A stretch of DNA of 64,000 nt, from positions 5,032,323-5,096,322 of the forward strand of contig CM057162.1 of assembly GCA_029962745.1 (NCBI GenBank). Direction: 5' to 3'. A program made the translations under genes and the position numbers. Source of the stretch: Echinometra lucunter. Taxonomy: Eukaryota > Echinodermata > Echinoidea > Camarodonta > Echinometridae. Below the pieces are notes generated by a model. The model was given only the letters and a program-made list of their open reading frames with translations, ran no database searches and was not told where the DNA came from. This document shows positions 1-14,500 of the stretch, one piece after another (position 1 is the first letter of the stretch; each line of letters begins with the position of its first letter).

Positions 1-557
1 TTTTTTTTTTCATCATTAACATTGGTTAATGAATTACAAGTTGAAACTTGAATAAGGCAAAATTCTGTGCAGTACTTAAAGACATTGGTTAACATTGTTA
101 TGATTTTAAAAAAATCTTTTTTTGTTACTTGAAAATTGGATAAACATAAGGGTTAGAGTGTAAAAATACCAGTCTGAAAGTTTCAAAGTATAAAATTCAC
201 AGGAAGTATTTTAAAATATCAAAAATGTGAACCAATGTTTGAAAAATATACGAGAATAGACATAAGGAGTGCGCATGCGCGTATGACTCCCCTTACCGTA
301 CTGTGTGTATTGGCGTATCACGCTGCGGGAGGCACATAACGGCATTTTCAAATTCAAGCAAAGTGGTCCTCTTAGTGATTGTCTCGTGAGACGAAGGATA
401 ATAAAATCGCCGTTTGCGTCTAACTACACGTTTTCATTCCAAATTATGGTTGGTTTCAGGGTTTTTGAGTACAAATACAAGTACTCATACACATGTTTCA
501 TCTTAGTTTGAGAATTTTTTAAATCAGCTACTCACAAAGTTAGCCAATGCCTTTAAG
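1..557. other. Unique flank left of the inverted duplication; no gene seen
   Basis: AT-rich sequence with no convincing reading frame, splice-flanked exon or inverted-repeat element. It ends where similarity to the right arm stops, near 557. The matching sequence after 51240 is different, so this is an outer edge of the duplicated block or the site of an insertion in one copy. Confidence 0.5.
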
Positions 558-1129
558 CTGAAGAATGTCAAACTTATTTGGACAGGTTTCACGATATTCC
601 AATAATTGTTGCTCAATATTAGAATGTTTCATCATATCGCTCCTTGAAACCGGCAATGAGAAAACAACAACATAAAAAAGAAAAAAAAAACACTTGTATC
701 AGTAACTATAAACACTAGGATCCATGCTATAAACTGTACCTGTGGAAATATGGTGACTAGCTTGCTGTGTCAAGAATTCAGACATGTCAGATATTCTAGT
801 AGTCTTGTGCTGTGTATTTTAAGCCGTACTTAACATGTTCAGTGCGTTTGATTATCTCGAATTCTCTGTACCCATAATGCACTATTTAAGGGTATTTTTT
901 TTATAGTTTATTATCATTGTGTTATGATATGAAATGGTTTGTATCAAATGGCTTGTACAGCGCATAGAAAAACTATATCATATGCACTTTATAATTATTT
1001 TTCTTTTAAATTACAGTCGTGTTTAACTAAGAACTAGTTTGTCGTCGCTATAGTCTTGTTTCTCAATGTCTATTTATTCTCTGTTCTTACAGATTTTCTA
1101 CTCACAATATGTCTGTCTCTCTCCCTCTC

Positions 1130-3870
1130 ATCAAACTTTTCTCAGAGGGGACAACTGAATTCACCCCCAGGAAAAATGCGTGAATTATAGTTATAAATTT
1201 TTGAAACAAAATTCTGTTCTTTTTATTCTCGACATCTGTCTACGGAATGTAGTTCCATTTATAGCAGGGCTTTAGATCATAATTTGAATACTGTTTTTTT
1301 CTGCTATTTTATCACCTGATAGACAAAATTGGAGGCAGATGGTTGACGTAAAGGTCTACGGGTGATGTTCGTTATTCCGAAGGTTCGTTATTCCGAAACA
1401 CGCAAATTGCGCAAAGCTAGATGTTCGTTAGCCCGAAAATGAAAAAGGCTTCGTTAATCTGAACGTTTGTGGCGTTATTCCGAAGGTTCGTTTGTCCGAT
1501 GGTTCGTTAGTCCGAGAATGAAATAAGGTTCGTCAGTGGCGTACCGTGGGTCAACGCATTGGGCATGTTGGGGGGGGGGGGGGGGGGGGGAGGGGGGGCA
1601 ACCGAGCATGGCCGTACGCAGAAATTTTTTTTCGAGGGGGGGGGGCAAGGCGCATAAAATTTTCGAAGAAATGTGAAAGCGAGGGAGCGAAGCAACCGAG
1701 CTGGTCATGAGGGCGCTTTTGCATTTTTGAAATTGAAATTGAAGGATCTGATGCACACTTTTGGTGGATTTTTTGGGACAATTTTTAGTTTTAAAAAATT
1801 TCAATTATTCAACATTTCCTGCCCCACTGCTGCGTACAGCCATGGCAACACCGAGTGGAAGGTTTGTGCGGGTGTGTGTGGTTATTTCTATCATGTTAAC
1901 AATACTATGTCGTAGGGGTGCCGAAGTCGAGTGGTTGAAGGCGCTTGACTGGAAACGCGAAGGTCCGGCGGGTACTTCGGTCCCCGGCACGGCACTTATG
2001 CCCTTGAGCGAGGCATTTTATCTACATTGCTGTTTTATCGTCTATCAAATAAAGTGATGTGCTATATGCATATCAGCGTGTATATGTGTTGTTTAAAAAA
2101 AAACAATACCGACAGTAATCTTAAGGCAAGGTTTTAGGACGTGAAGGCGTTTTAAAATTTTGGGGAAATTATGCATATTACTATAAATACCACCCTGTTT
2201 TTAAAAAAATGTGCGAGAGAGCGAAGCGAGGGAGCGGAAAATCACAACTTCATTTGCAATAAACAGATAAAAGAGACTATATTTTATTACCAAAATACAC
2301 TTTCGGACCACTATAGGCCAATATATTTTTGGTCTGTCACCTCACTGCCAATATTTTAGCGCGTCCCTGGTCTATTGTTTTCTGTCCGAAACAGTCATCT
2401 CTCTAACCGTTACGAGCAAGGGAATTGAGCGAAGAAGCACACACTACCCCCTTCAGTAAATTACATTGTGAGCATATGAAACATCTGAATTATTTATTTG
2501 GTCACCTCACTCACCCAATTTGTTTGCTAAAAAAAGACCATTGAACAATTATTTAACATGTTTAACAAGCGAACGCAGAGAGCGAGGAAAAGAAACTTTT
2601 TTCATTTGTAGAAGTGATATTTCGTCATCGAAATATAAACATAATCAATTCGATCCCCTGTGTGCTGAATATGAATCTGTTTTAGGTACCTTGCTCACCG
2701 TCCGAAACCAATCTGTTTTTGAAAGCGAGCAAAGTCAGCGACGCCTCCCCCCCCCCCCCGCATGTATAGATTCTTCAGCAAAATACAGTAGAATTTTTGG
2801 TAACTTTGAGAACCTCCTCGCTGCCCAAACATTATGATACTTTGCTAACTGGCTTCTGAAAATATGATCGCCGTGCCCGAAATCATTTTGTTTCTAGCTT
2901 TTACTAGCGGGAGTAGCGAGCTAGCGAACGAGCAGATGGGAATTTTTGTTTTATTTTGGTCTAGGCCATCTATGGAAAGGGCCCTTTTTAGGTAAACTTC
3001 TTGGAGTGGAATCCAGATGTGGTTATTACTAACATTCTCTGAGTGGAACAATAGCAGCCTATAACATCATATTAAGACACACAAGGTGCAAACTGATTAC
3101 TTTGATAAGAATAGCATCGGCATTGGTTAAGTTACTTAAATGCTAGCGAGCCAAGCGAGCGAGCGCTTCACGATATATACCATTTTCCTTTTCCTTTCCC
3201 CTTTCTTTGCTCTCTTTCCTTCTTTCTCTTCTTCTTTTTTTTTGCCAGTCGATGGGGGGGGGGACGTGCCCCCGTGCACCCCCGTAGTTACGCCACTGAG
3301 GTTCGTTATTCCGAAGGTTCGTTAATCCGAAAATGAAATAGGGTTCGTTATTCCGAAGGTTCGATAGTCCGAAAATGAAATAAGGTTCGTTAGTCCGAAA
3401 ATAACCAACGAACTAAGGAACCTTATTTCATTTTCGGAGTAACGAACCTTCTGAATAACGAACCTTATTTCGTTTTCGGATTAACGAACCTTCGGAATAA
3501 CGTACCTTTTTTCATTTTCGGACTAACGAACCTTCGGAAAAAACGAACCTTAGGACAAACGAACCTTCCGAATAACAAACCTTTGGAATAAAGGAACCTT
3601 CGGAACAACGAACCTTCGGAATAACGAACTGTAACCATGTCTACTGTCTTATTTTCCGTCAGCCACTTAAACAAGCTTTGATAAACCAGATACAAGACCA
3701 CTTTGGAGGCTCGAGGTGGGGAGGGGTGGGGTGTCGTGCAAACAAACTTGTCGACAAGGTATCTCAGATTTTGAAACTTTGTCGACAAGTGAAAAAGCTG
3801 GTGGTAAGATTTTCAAATTTTAGCCAACGGATGCTTACATCATATTCTCACCAACAAGCAAACAAATATA
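1130..3870. mobile_element. Left-arm-only insertion with hairpin-forming TTCGTTATTCCGAA repeats
   Basis: The right arm has only about 45 bases here. The insertion carries many short units of the type GGTTCGTTATTCCGAA, in one orientation at 1370-1530 and 3300-3400 and in the reverse orientation at 3410-3630. The two sets can fold back on each other, as in foldback-type DNA elements. A hAT-like element has inserted into the first set. No transposase frame is visible. The exact outer ends are uncertain. Confidence 0.55.
1534..3298. mobile_element. Non-autonomous hAT-like element, nested
   Basis: The ends are inverted copies beginning CAGTGGCGTA, and the element is flanked by a perfect 8-base direct repeat, AGGTTCGT, at 1526-1533 and 3299-3306. 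An 8-base target duplication with CAG-type ends is the hallmark of the hAT superfamily. The 1765-base interior has G-runs and several GCGAGCGAAGCGAGC-like stretches but no transposase frame, so it would depend on an enzyme made elsewhere. It is absent from the right arm. Confidence 0.75.
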
Positions 3871-4014
3871 ATAACTGTTTTTTTTTTAAATGTCATCAGT
3901 CTTTTAGATTTACTGACAGTGTATTAAATTGAAAGTAAAAAAATAATTAGAAGAAATGTGACACCCCTGAACCCACACTAGCGACACCCGTTATGTGAAG
4001 CAAAAGGAAACCCT

Positions 4015-4159
4015 CCTGGGGAGCGTTTCATGATGTATCTTCTCAGTGGTTTTTACTGAAAAATTTTCTCTCAGCCAATCAGCTGTATGGATTTCAATAG
4101 CTTATAACAGTTGCCAGTAAAAAGTCACTGACAAGACACTTCATGAAACGCTCTCCAGG
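4015..4159. mobile_element. Short inverted-repeat element in the FUT8 3' flank (left copy)
   Basis: It starts CCTGGGGAGCGTTTCATGA and ends with the near-perfect inverse. It lies just downstream of the FUT8 stop codon, so it is probably transcribed as 3' untranslated sequence. The same element sits at the same place in the right arm (50367-50515), so it predates the separation of the two copies. Confidence 0.65.
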
Positions 4160-4218
4160 CGTACGTGTGGACTCTGGAATTAGGTGATGGGGTAATACCA
4201 AGGAGTTGTTGGTTAATA

Positions 4219-4566
4219 CTAATTAAAATTCGTGGCCTCGGGATAGGTTGGCATCTTTGCAATCCTGACTTTATCCTCCACTTTATGGGTCGGGAAGAGT
4301 CCTCCGCGTGCAGCGTGTAGTCTTGGGTTTATTCCTGTAGAATACCCCTTCGCCAGATTGCGATTATCGTCTAATTCATGGAGTAATATCACCGTATCTC
4401 CAGGGCTCAGCTCAATCTCGTCGCTACCCCGCGGTTTATGTTCGTACAGGGCTCTCACCTCGTGGTCGTTCTGGCCATGGTAGAAATACCTCTTGTCCAC
4501 AGAAAATGCTTTGTCCGACGCGTCCTCATAACGATCTTGCATCATCTCGTAGGCCAGGCGACCCAC
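4219..4566 (-). CDS. FUT8: FUT8 left copy, last coding exon (SH3 domain)
   Basis: The acceptor is a pyrimidine tract ending TTTACACAG. The exon starts [18 protein letters not shown] and contains the SH3 core (ALYEHKP, then GLFPTHKV) and the family's C-terminal PTYPEA motif. Relative to the right copy the codon after NFN is TAG instead of TAT, which removes a 13-residue tail. The tail lies beyond the conserved domain, so the enzyme need not be affected. Confidence 0.9.
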   Translation of the reverse strand: MGRLAYEMMQDRYEDASDKAFSVDKRYFYHGQNDHEVRALYEHKPRGSDEIELSPGDTVILLHELDDNRNLAKGYSTGINPRLHAARGGLFPTHKVEDKVRIAKMPTYPEATNFN

Positions 4567-7500
4567 CTGTGTAAAAGAGAGAGGGAGAAAAAAAAAATCT
4601 GGGGTCATCAGTTTCCCGGGGGCGCGTTTCGCGTTTCGCGTTTTTACACCGTTGCCTAGGCATTTTCGCGAAAAAATCCTAAAAGTTCTCTGGTGAAAGA
4701 GTCTAAGTCCTCAGCGCACAGACGACAGCCAAGATCCACTGCATGCATATGCACATCATACATTGTAAATGTGTGTGAACGAGCTGAGCCCATAGAGTTC
4801 TATGGCTGAGCCTGATCTTATCTAAAGGAGAAAAAACAAACAAACAATGAAATACATAAAGAGAGAGAAGAAGCTAGATGGAAGGAAGAACAAATAAAAA
4901 CATAGGACATGGGAGAGGATAGATGAGAAGAAGAATAAAGGAATACATGAAGAAAGAACAGAGGATACAGAATTCACTATTTCTTCGTGTTTTTTTTCTT
5001 TTATCTATACATTTCCCTTTTCTTTATGGACTTCTAGGCCTATCTTTCTTTTAACATTTCTTTGGACAATCCTCTCGTCTGTTTCTTCGCCTTCAGTACC
5101 TTGAAGGCCCCTTTTCCTTCTGTATTTCTTTGACTTTTCCTTCATATGGTGGCCCTGAAGTACGCTCGGCAAAAGGTGATGTGCGACGTGAATTTCGCAT
5201 CCCAGGTCCTGAACTTCGCATCCGAGGTCATGAAATTCATGACCCGTGGCGCAAACTTTGCATCCCAAGTCGTGAAATTCACGACCCGCGGTGCGAAATT
5301 CAAGACTGGGATTGCAAAGTTCACGCCACGGGTCCTGAATTTCGCACCGCGAGTCGTGAATTTCACGACTTGGGATGCAAAGTTTGCGCCACGGGTCATG
5401 AATTTCGCATCGCGGGTCGTGAATTTCACGAGTTAGGATGCAAAGTTCAGGACCTGGGATGCAAAATTCACGTCGCACATGACCTGTTGTCGAGCGTACT
5501 TCAGGGCCCCATACTTTCATCTATTCTCTCTGTACACATACACGATTCGCCGCGTGCACCGCTGTAAGTGGTAGGAGAGCTGAATCTCTGGCTGAAACGA
5601 AACCTATGGGTGTTGCAAGAAAGTTGCGATCGATTGCAAGTTGCAACTGATTGTTACTGGCCAATCAAAATCATTGTTGCATGCATGTCTTCGTAAAAGA
5701 GCAGACCCTGAGCCAATCAGAATGGTTGTTTCAAAATCAGCAATTATTTGCAATTGATTGCAACTTTCTTGCAACACCCCATATGACTTTGAAACCAGCA
5801 CGTTTGATGCAGTTAATCGAAAAACTGCCTAGCTAGGCTACGGTGTAAAACGGAAACGCGCTTCCGGGGGGGGGGGGGGGGGCAGTCAGTATAATTCTTG
5901 TACACATACCCGGATTTGCCCAAACCAGCCTAAACTAGTTCTATTCAATTGCCAAATTCACTTGCATTTTCGAGGGTTTTTTAGCCTCTTCTTGAAAATT
6001 ATATCCCCCAAACAAATTTAGCCTCCCTGAACATACCCTATAGAGAAATATGAAGCTACACAAAACCCAGACTAATTAAGGATGGGGAAAAAGTTGTTCT
6101 AAATGCGGGCTAACAAACTTTAAAAATACAATTTTCCTTGATTTCTGGCCTTTTAGATACCCTAATTTAACCGGCAAAAACTACCCAGTTTTTCTGGTCT
6201 TACATGCATGCGTGCGTACCCCATTTTAAAACATTTTAAAATGTTTAGCCGACGAAAAAAAAGGCTGCTTGAAAAATAATTATGTAAATTCTTTTGGACA
6301 TTCAATACATACGTACGTTTCGACAATAACCAAATACGAAATATAGTTGTACATTATTGTCCGTTGCGCTGCATTATTTCTAACATAATTAAATCACTTT
6401 ACAAAATTACCTTACAAAATATTAATCTTCGTCAAATATCCTTGCCCGATCCTTAAACAATTCAAATTTTCAAAGATGAAATTAACAACCTTGCAATACT
6501 TTTCCGGATCAATATACATTCGAACATTCCAAAGTTCACTTTTTTTTTTCATGATCATAAACTGAAGGATGTTTATGTCATGTTATATTATACATGTAAA
6601 AGGTACATATAATATGTATCTTAATGTTTGTAAAGTCATTTGGATATACCGTAATAATGTGAGCAAAACAAATTACCAATATTAGACAATAAATTGAAAT
6701 TGAATTGAATAATTGGAGGTCTTGAAATGTGTCGCTTTAGATGACATGAAGAAAACTAAAAAGTAACCAAGGGAAACAGAAAGCTTGGTACATACATTTG
6801 ATGAGAATGTACAAACGAGAAAATCTGAACGAGCCAACAGATGGAGGTCAAACAAGAATCCCTTCAACGAATTGACGGTGAATCTTGAGGAGAGTTTTGC
6901 ACTTGTTGTTATTGCATTGTCACTCACAAATACATAATTAGGGTACCTAGAAAAGAAAAGAGAGAAAGAGGGAGAGAGAGAGAGAGAGAATGAGAGAGAG
7001 AGAGAGAGAGAAGAAGAAAATTACGTCTGCCATCAGCATTTCACTTTCGCATATTTACAATGATATCGTTGTTGATTTTTTTTTTTTACAGCCGTTTATC
7101 AATCAGATATGATTATTTAGGTCTGAGGCCGACCTTTTACGTCCTAAAAGGACTTTTAAATCCTAGACTTGTTTACCTGACAATTTATTTTTCTAACAAG
7201 TTTAAATGAAATATATGTTGTAGGAAACAAACATGTGCTGGTTTGCTTTGACAGTAACTGATGCATCGCAACATTTTTTTTCCCTTTGAAAACAAGAGAC
7301 GGTTTGCTCTTGAGAAATGTTTGCAATACAGGGTGGCCGATAAAAACGGACAATTTTTAATCCAGCATACTTCCAGTGAAGTGGGGTAAATTATAGTAGA
7401 ACGTAAATATATTAAAAAGAAATTATCAAACTTGGTTGAGTATTTTTCATTACAAAAGCATTTCAGTGAAACAGTGTCGAAGATACCCACAGGCAGTGTT

Positions 7501-8471
7501 CCTCGCAGAAAATAAGGTACCGTTGTGAAGTTTTAGAAATGGTATATATAACGAAGCTTCGGGCAACCAGTAGTAATAGATTGAAGCAAACGCAATATTA
7601 TATCCTATTCTCTTTTTTCATGTGTTTTCAGTAGCTTGTTAATTCATGAAAAATTATCCATCCTGACGTACGAAGTCCAATAAAACAACATGAAATCATT
7701 TAAAAGATTTGAAATCTGATGTTTAATTTCATGTTTATTTCCTTTTGTTTCATTTGTTTTTTAAAAGAAAAAACATGAAAAAAAAAAGATGTGCAGTCTA
7801 ACATGTCTGATGTTTGAGTTAACCCTATGAAATATGCATACCAAAACGTATGATTTTATAATGTTTACCAGGCTATCAAAAACGTCTTAAAGCTAGAGCG
7901 AACTGGCACCCTTGTATGGGATTTTGAAATAGCGCCCTCTCAGTCCTAAACTACTGATTTTGTCCCCTTTTTGCTCCCAGCATGCTCTATTCTGATCAAT
8001 GAGACCTTTATTTTTTGAGTAACATCTGTTAAAATGTATTCATACTAAGGAAATTCACGAGAAGCCACAAAGGATATGTTTCTAAGAGTCTCTGGTTTTG
8101 AGTAGCCGTAAGTTGGCGCTGTTGTAAATATATCATAATAAGGGTCAGTTCAGTGTTCCTTTAAAGAAAAGAAGGTGTTGGAATAATATTGTCCTCACCG
8201 TTTCTGGGCTTCCTCAAGCAGTTTAGTGTCGTCAGTTGCTAAATAGATCCTTCGAACTGGTACTTCCTGTCTCATTTCTAACCTCTTGTAGAAGTCTTCA
8301 GCATGGACCATGTATTCCTCGATTCCATGGAACTTCGCCTCCCGTCTGAGTTTGTCAGTCCGCCTGACATGGACCCTATTTGTATCAAGAATAAGAAACA
8401 ACATAATGGCAGCAGTTTCAAATAAAAAACAATAATAATGAGAATAACTGTAATACAAATACTGAATAAGA

Positions 8472-8515
<44 letters not shown>

Positions 8516-11500
8516 AATATATCACCATTACATTAATGATAGAAATCCAGAATAGTAAGAATATTCTCTTCAAATGCGCGATATTTTAGAAACGTCAAGA
8601 AATAGCTTTAAAGGGGCTGGGAAGTCGCCAATCATGAGGCTACGGCGGATGGCCCAACTCGGATCATAGTCGGATATCTCCGTATATCTTAAAAAACGAA
8701 CACCTAATATTATTGCAATATACGGACGGCTGGGACGGGCAAACCTGAGCAAAATATTCAAGTATCACGATCATCAGCCTTCTTGATCGTCTTGCTTTTC
8801 ACGCTGAATCACTTGTGTTTATATTCCAATTACAACAATCATTCTGCCGAACAAAAGCCGAAGTGAGTAATCTAAGAGCAAGGTACCCCACCCTAAGGAA
8901 ATTTTATTCGCTGGTCCCAGGTCGTTGTGCAGTTTGGTTTGCAATGCGGAGAAAGCGAATGAGTTTCGGCCTACACAATTCGCGACTTTCCATTCCCTTT
9001 AAAAGGTTGGTTGAACCCAACCAATTTTGGTTGTTTGTTCCACACTGCAATTCCCAAGGCCTTAACTAATATCTATGTGACAGTCTTACCCAACAATGGG
9101 ATGATCGAATTGAAGGGCAGCGGATTTCTTTTCGATGTACTCTGTGACATCAGGTTGCGGTCTCATGATAAATTTCATGATCTGACCAATCCACCAAACA
9201 GCTGGGTTACCATGCGCCCTCATCAGTTCTTGAGAGATATCCTCAGGGATTGCTAATGGCAGGAACTCCGGCAGAGTCTTTTTGGGTATGTTGCCTATGA
9301 TTGGAATTTGCAGTACTTGTACTTTCTCGTTGGTGTTCAGATCTATAGGATATAAGAAGAGGAATGTGCTATAAAGTTGGTTGAAATTCGAACATCTTGT
9401 CGTTTTATAGCCACTTGGTCTAATACCAGTTAGTCTAATTCCCATTTCGATTAGATCTAACTGCCGTTTGTTCCAATCCTCACTTGGTCTAATACCCACT
9501 TGGGCTAATTGTCATTTTGTCTAATGATCAAATCGTCTAATTGCCACTTCGTCTGCTTAGTTTTCCTCATTTTCGTCTGATGACCGTTTGGTTTATTACC
9601 AGTTCGTCTGATCAGATAGACTAAGTGGTGTTAGACCAAGTGGGTATTAGACGAAATTAGCATAGCCTAACTGGAAATTAGACGAAATGGTAAATGGGCT
9701 AAAAGGTAATTAGACCAAATGGTTATTAGACATATTGGATGTAGACGAAATAGGATTAGACCATATGGGATGAGACCAAACGGGCACTAGACGAAGTAGG
9801 ATTAGACCAATTAGTGGCAATTCACCATCTTGTCAACTCGAATTTTTACATGATGCGAATTAACACGATGAATGTGTAACCACGACAACCTTGATTCGGC
9901 AGAGAAGAACAGAAGCTCCCCCACCCCCGACCTGCCAATTGATATAATAATGTTCGCGGAATGCCACACGAACCTAAAATGGGCATTGACTCAATCGCAA
10001 CAACACTTTAAATTTCCGCTTAGACTTGAATCAGGGACAACTCCAAAGTCCAAAATTGTCTGCAAATTTTTCGGGCAAAACAGACACATGAAAAAGCCGA
10101 TCGCCCGCCCCCCCCCCCCCTTGAAAAATTCTGCATCCGCCGCTGAAATAAACTGTACACATTTATAACCCCTACATGAAAGGAATCTATCCCTTCAATC
10201 ATGCTAATAATAACTGGAAAATAGAGATGTGGCTCTGAAGTACGCTAGACGACGGTCATGTGCGTCGTGAATTTCGCGGCCAAGTCGCGAAATTCGCGAC
10301 CACTGGACGCGAACTTTGCGACTTGGCCGCAAAGTTTGCATCCAGTGGTCGCGAATTTCACATTCCCGGCGCACATGACCTGTCTTCGAGCGTACTTCAG
10401 GGCCACCATAAATTTGAGAAATTTTTCAGTACAATACAATACGAAGAGGTGCTGGAAGGCTATACTCCTCATAAAGTTTCTCATGTGCCTTTTAGCGATT
10501 AAAAGTAATATTTTCTTGTCACGTTCCTCAGATTTTCATGCATCTGTTTCTTTCATATTCTCCACTTTCTTCTTTTTTTGAAGACCAATACAGGGCTGGA
10601 TCCAGAATTTTCAGGTGTCTGTTTTATCCCCAAAATTTGCTGAGAAACAAAAGGAAAAAGAAAAGGAAAAAAAGGTCCGCGGTTTCAAGGGGGCGCGGCC
10701 GATTTGGCCCCCACCCTGGATCCGCCCCTGCAACATAATATCAAGGTCAACTTGAATACCTACCTCCCCACTTTGCCTTTGTGTTTCCGCTATCATCCAG
10801 GCAGGTCTCGCTCAATGGCAGAAAGAATTTTTCCCATCCTTCCTTGGCATATGACCACCCCTTTGAGTGCAAGATGAGAGTCCTTCCGGTACCATAGGCC
10901 ATTATCATGCAGTAAGATAAATGATGAACTTGGCATCCAAAGCCACATTCAACTTTGAAGTTGCAGACAATCTTTTTAGCGCTGCTGCAATTTTGGGGGT
11001 TCTAAAAGTACATAAAGAAGATGTTGATGCTTAATGCATGTGCATGATTTCTCTTTAAGATCGTGATGTTTCGATTATTTTTACATCCAAAGTAATATAG
11101 TTATCAAATCCTACAAATAAAAGTACGAAACATACTTTTCATTAATCTATTGATTGTGTTTTCTTTAGACAACGTATACTTTTCAATATAAAAGCTATTT
11201 TGGAAGAGAGCTCTGTATGTCATGTCATGAATTTCAAAGAAGTTATGTGGACTTTGAATTGGAAATAGTTAGCCAGAATTATAACACGAGATACGAAAGT
11301 TTTTTTTTTATGTAAACGGTACAAAATCACACTTTTTCTGAATATTATCGAAAGTGACACTGCTGGTGAACTTCACAGTCCGTCTGGCCTCCATTATCTA
11401 TCTATCTGTCTCTCTTAGTTCACACATCCTGTATTCACATTTTCACGAAGCTTATTTCAAGGAATTTCATCTTATTTTCCTTTGATAATGCAAGCCTTGG

Positions 11501-14500
11501 AAAGGGTGTGTATGTGTGTGTGGAATGGGGGGAGTGGGGTCCTTCAATGATTTACCATTTTAACTTGAATGGTGATGTATTTACGAAGTAAATGAGTGAG
11601 GTATGCGTGTGTGTGGGGGAGGGGAGGAATACCTTTTCCTCTTGGCCCTGGGAATGTTTTTATATCATCATGTTTTGTACATTGAGAATGATCCTGAATG
11701 TTCGGATTTAAATCAATAAATTTTGAATTTGAATTTGACTTTGAAATCTTGTTGAAGTAGAGATAATATAAAATACAAGCATCACTACAGACATACCTAG
11801 AAAATTGTACTCACATTTTTAAAATTAAAGTGATCCCATCTTGGTCATTTCGCAGTATGAAATTAGAAATACAAATTATCCATTCTTGACAAAAGGTCCA
11901 CATTATGTGGTTTGGCCTAATAACTTTTGATGCAAAGCCCTAAAAATCATACCAAATACTGAGCAGAAAGAGCAAAAAATTCTACACATACTGTGCCTAT
12001 TTTGGTTGCGTCAGTATTTGTTGTTTGATGCTGACAATTTTTGAAAGGAAAATAAGCATTCAAATCCTTAAATTGGCAATTCGATGGAATCTCTAAAATC
12101 ATTGTTTTCCCCTGCAAATTGGCAACTTTTGGGCTTCTCATCAGACTTCCTGTCAATTTATGTTTATTTCAGATACATTACTTTTTAGGAGATAAAAAAT
12201 ATAGCAATAAAAGAAAAATATTTGGTGTTGCCAATTTGAAGTATAAAAGCTGATCATATTAGGTTTTAAATAATTCCTGTCCCAAATGGGTCATTTGAAC
12301 ACCAACCTGGAGGTAAAATAATCTCCGTTGTATGAGGTTTGATAACTCCTTTAATCCTCTTTGTCTCCAAGATGAGAAGCCATCCACTTGTCCCAGGTTG
12401 TAGATATCTGTCGCAATAGATCTGTGCATGTAGATATGTTTTAGTGACACAGCAGATTTTCTCAAAGTCCCAATCTAAGTTGATCTGAAGTCCGACTCGT
12501 TCGCATTTATAAGAAACGCAGACGAGAGTTCGGGTTGAGTCGCTTTCGTTATATTCGTTATAGATTCGATCCACAGTGACTCTAACTTTCCTGTTTTCGG
12601 CGGGAGATCTCCCGCTTTGAATCCATGTTCACAAAATCTCCCGCTCTCCCGCTTGAGTTTGAATTTCTCCCGCCCTAGCTGTGTTTCTCCTTTTTTCTCC
12701 CGCCCAACCACCTTTTTGAAAAAAATCAATCTGAATCTTTGGATTTTACCTCATTTAGTGTTGTCATAATATGTTCAAAACAATCCTAATTAAACATAGC
12801 ATCAAAGAGCTTCGATAACCCTATAAGTGGCCCCCGGCCGCAAGGAATTTTGTGCTTTGCGCTGATGATGTGGACTACGCATAGCAAACAGGAGACTACA
12901 GAGTCTCCTGTTTGCTAGGGCGTCTCGGCAGGAGAATATCCCGCTTAAGAGGTGCTTGGGGTTGGAGTCTCTGGATCCATACGTGGAACTTTAGTTTCGA
13001 GCCTCAGCGATGATTCATAACGACAGCCAGATTTACATGTATATGCCGAGGGATAATGAGCCATACATTCATCCCATTTTGTTAGCCCTGCTTGGTCATG
13101 TATGTGTAAGTTCATTCTCTTTTGCTTTATATTTTATTTGCTGTGGAAATTTGGTTTGTTTTAGTTTATTTTGAATTATATTGGATGTATACATATTAGC
13201 TTGTACAGAACCTCATACCAACAATAAATCTGTTTTTTTTGTGGAAGTGACCCCCTTCCCCCCTCCACCAAAAAGAGTTTAAACCTTTGTGCGTATATAG
13301 ACGGGACTAATGTAATTTAGTTATATATCGTTGTCTACATTACCTGTGTTGTTCTCCACCACGTTCCAAAATTTGATCAATGTTGACTGCGATATTCTTA
13401 TCTTCAATGGAATTATGAAGTTGTTGCAATTGTGATCTGATGTAGTTCCACATCTCTTCCACCTCTCTTTCAACTCTCCAGCGCATCCTCTCATAGTCGA
13501 GACTGGGCGGAAACAACGTTCCATTTAGGTCTGATGCAAAAGAAGAACCTGTCGTGAGAGAGTATAATTATTTTGCCAGGTTCTGGGCCGCTGAACAGGT
13601 GCCAGTGCCATGTTCAAAAGAGACCATACACAGACACACTTCCCCCATATTTTCTTATTAGTTTTCATTCAAAACAAATCACTACCTACAAATCAATATA
13701 AATAATACAAATCTTCATTTGATAAATATATATTCACAAATCAATGAGCAAGGAAGACGAATCATGGAATGAAATCACTCATATAGAAATAAAATACATA
13801 ATCCCAACCCCCAGCCGGGACCCAAATAGTATGAAATTAAATGAATGATCTTTCAAAAAATATGGAAATCTTCCTTCTTTTCCTTGTCATTCCCTCGACC
13901 ATAACCTCATTCAAATGATAAAGACACAAAATCACTAGTTATAAATAAGTATAAATGCAACTCCTCTTGACGCATTCATACGTCAACTAATGAATTAAAC
14001 ATGAATCCACAAATCAATGAGAGGGAGAGAGAGAGAGTGAAATCACTTTAGAAAAAAAAACCGCGTCAAAGTGTGGCAATCTTCTTCCTTTTTTTTTCTC
14101 AATAATGTATCTCACTATTGCCATACACACGAATATGACGTGACGTGTACATGTACTTCACAATTTGCCAGAGGAGAAGAGAATAGCATCATTCATTAAA
14201 AAAAACCATAATACCTGATGTGTGAAACCCTCCGTTCCCAGTCCCCCCCCGCCACCCTTCTGCTACCAAATCCCCCCACCACAGACATTCACAACCACAC
14301 CCACAGGCACACCAACATACACAGATATGCAACAGTACTACACCCTCTCATTCACGCGCGCACAACACTAGACACACATCCTGAATGCACTTTCAGTTTG
14401 TCCCATTTTTGCAGGTGTAAATGCAATTTGCCTACCTTTATTGCTAGGTTTTTTTTTCTTCCGCTATGTATTTTCACACCGGAAGGTACATGGCTTTGGG

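Larger units (their letters stand above)
4622..5865. mobile_element. Left-only insertion in the last FUT8 intron
   Basis: The right arm has only a run of C/G here. The insertion has inverted ends: GCGCGTTTCGCG with TTTACACCG then GCCTAGGC on the left, and the matching inverse at 5830-5865. It contains two further inverted-repeat elements (5151-5508 and 5608-5780). No reading frame resembles a transposase, so it is a composite non-autonomous DNA element. Confidence 0.6.

Noticed and set aside
5005..5567. Frames of 95-171 residues on both strands with repeating [13 protein letters not shown] units
   Set aside because: They are translations of the palindromic modules of a short transposon; open frames on both strands reflect the repeat and not selection.
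9872..10168. Frame of 98 residues in a FUT8 intron
   Set aside because: Not open in the corresponding part of the right arm and overlaps transposon-end sequence with a C-run.
13321..13524. Minus-strand frame [16 protein letters not shown] and its right-arm counterpart at 42925
   Set aside because: It is a shifted frame of the FUT8 stem exon; the splice-compatible frame gives the FUT8-like protein.
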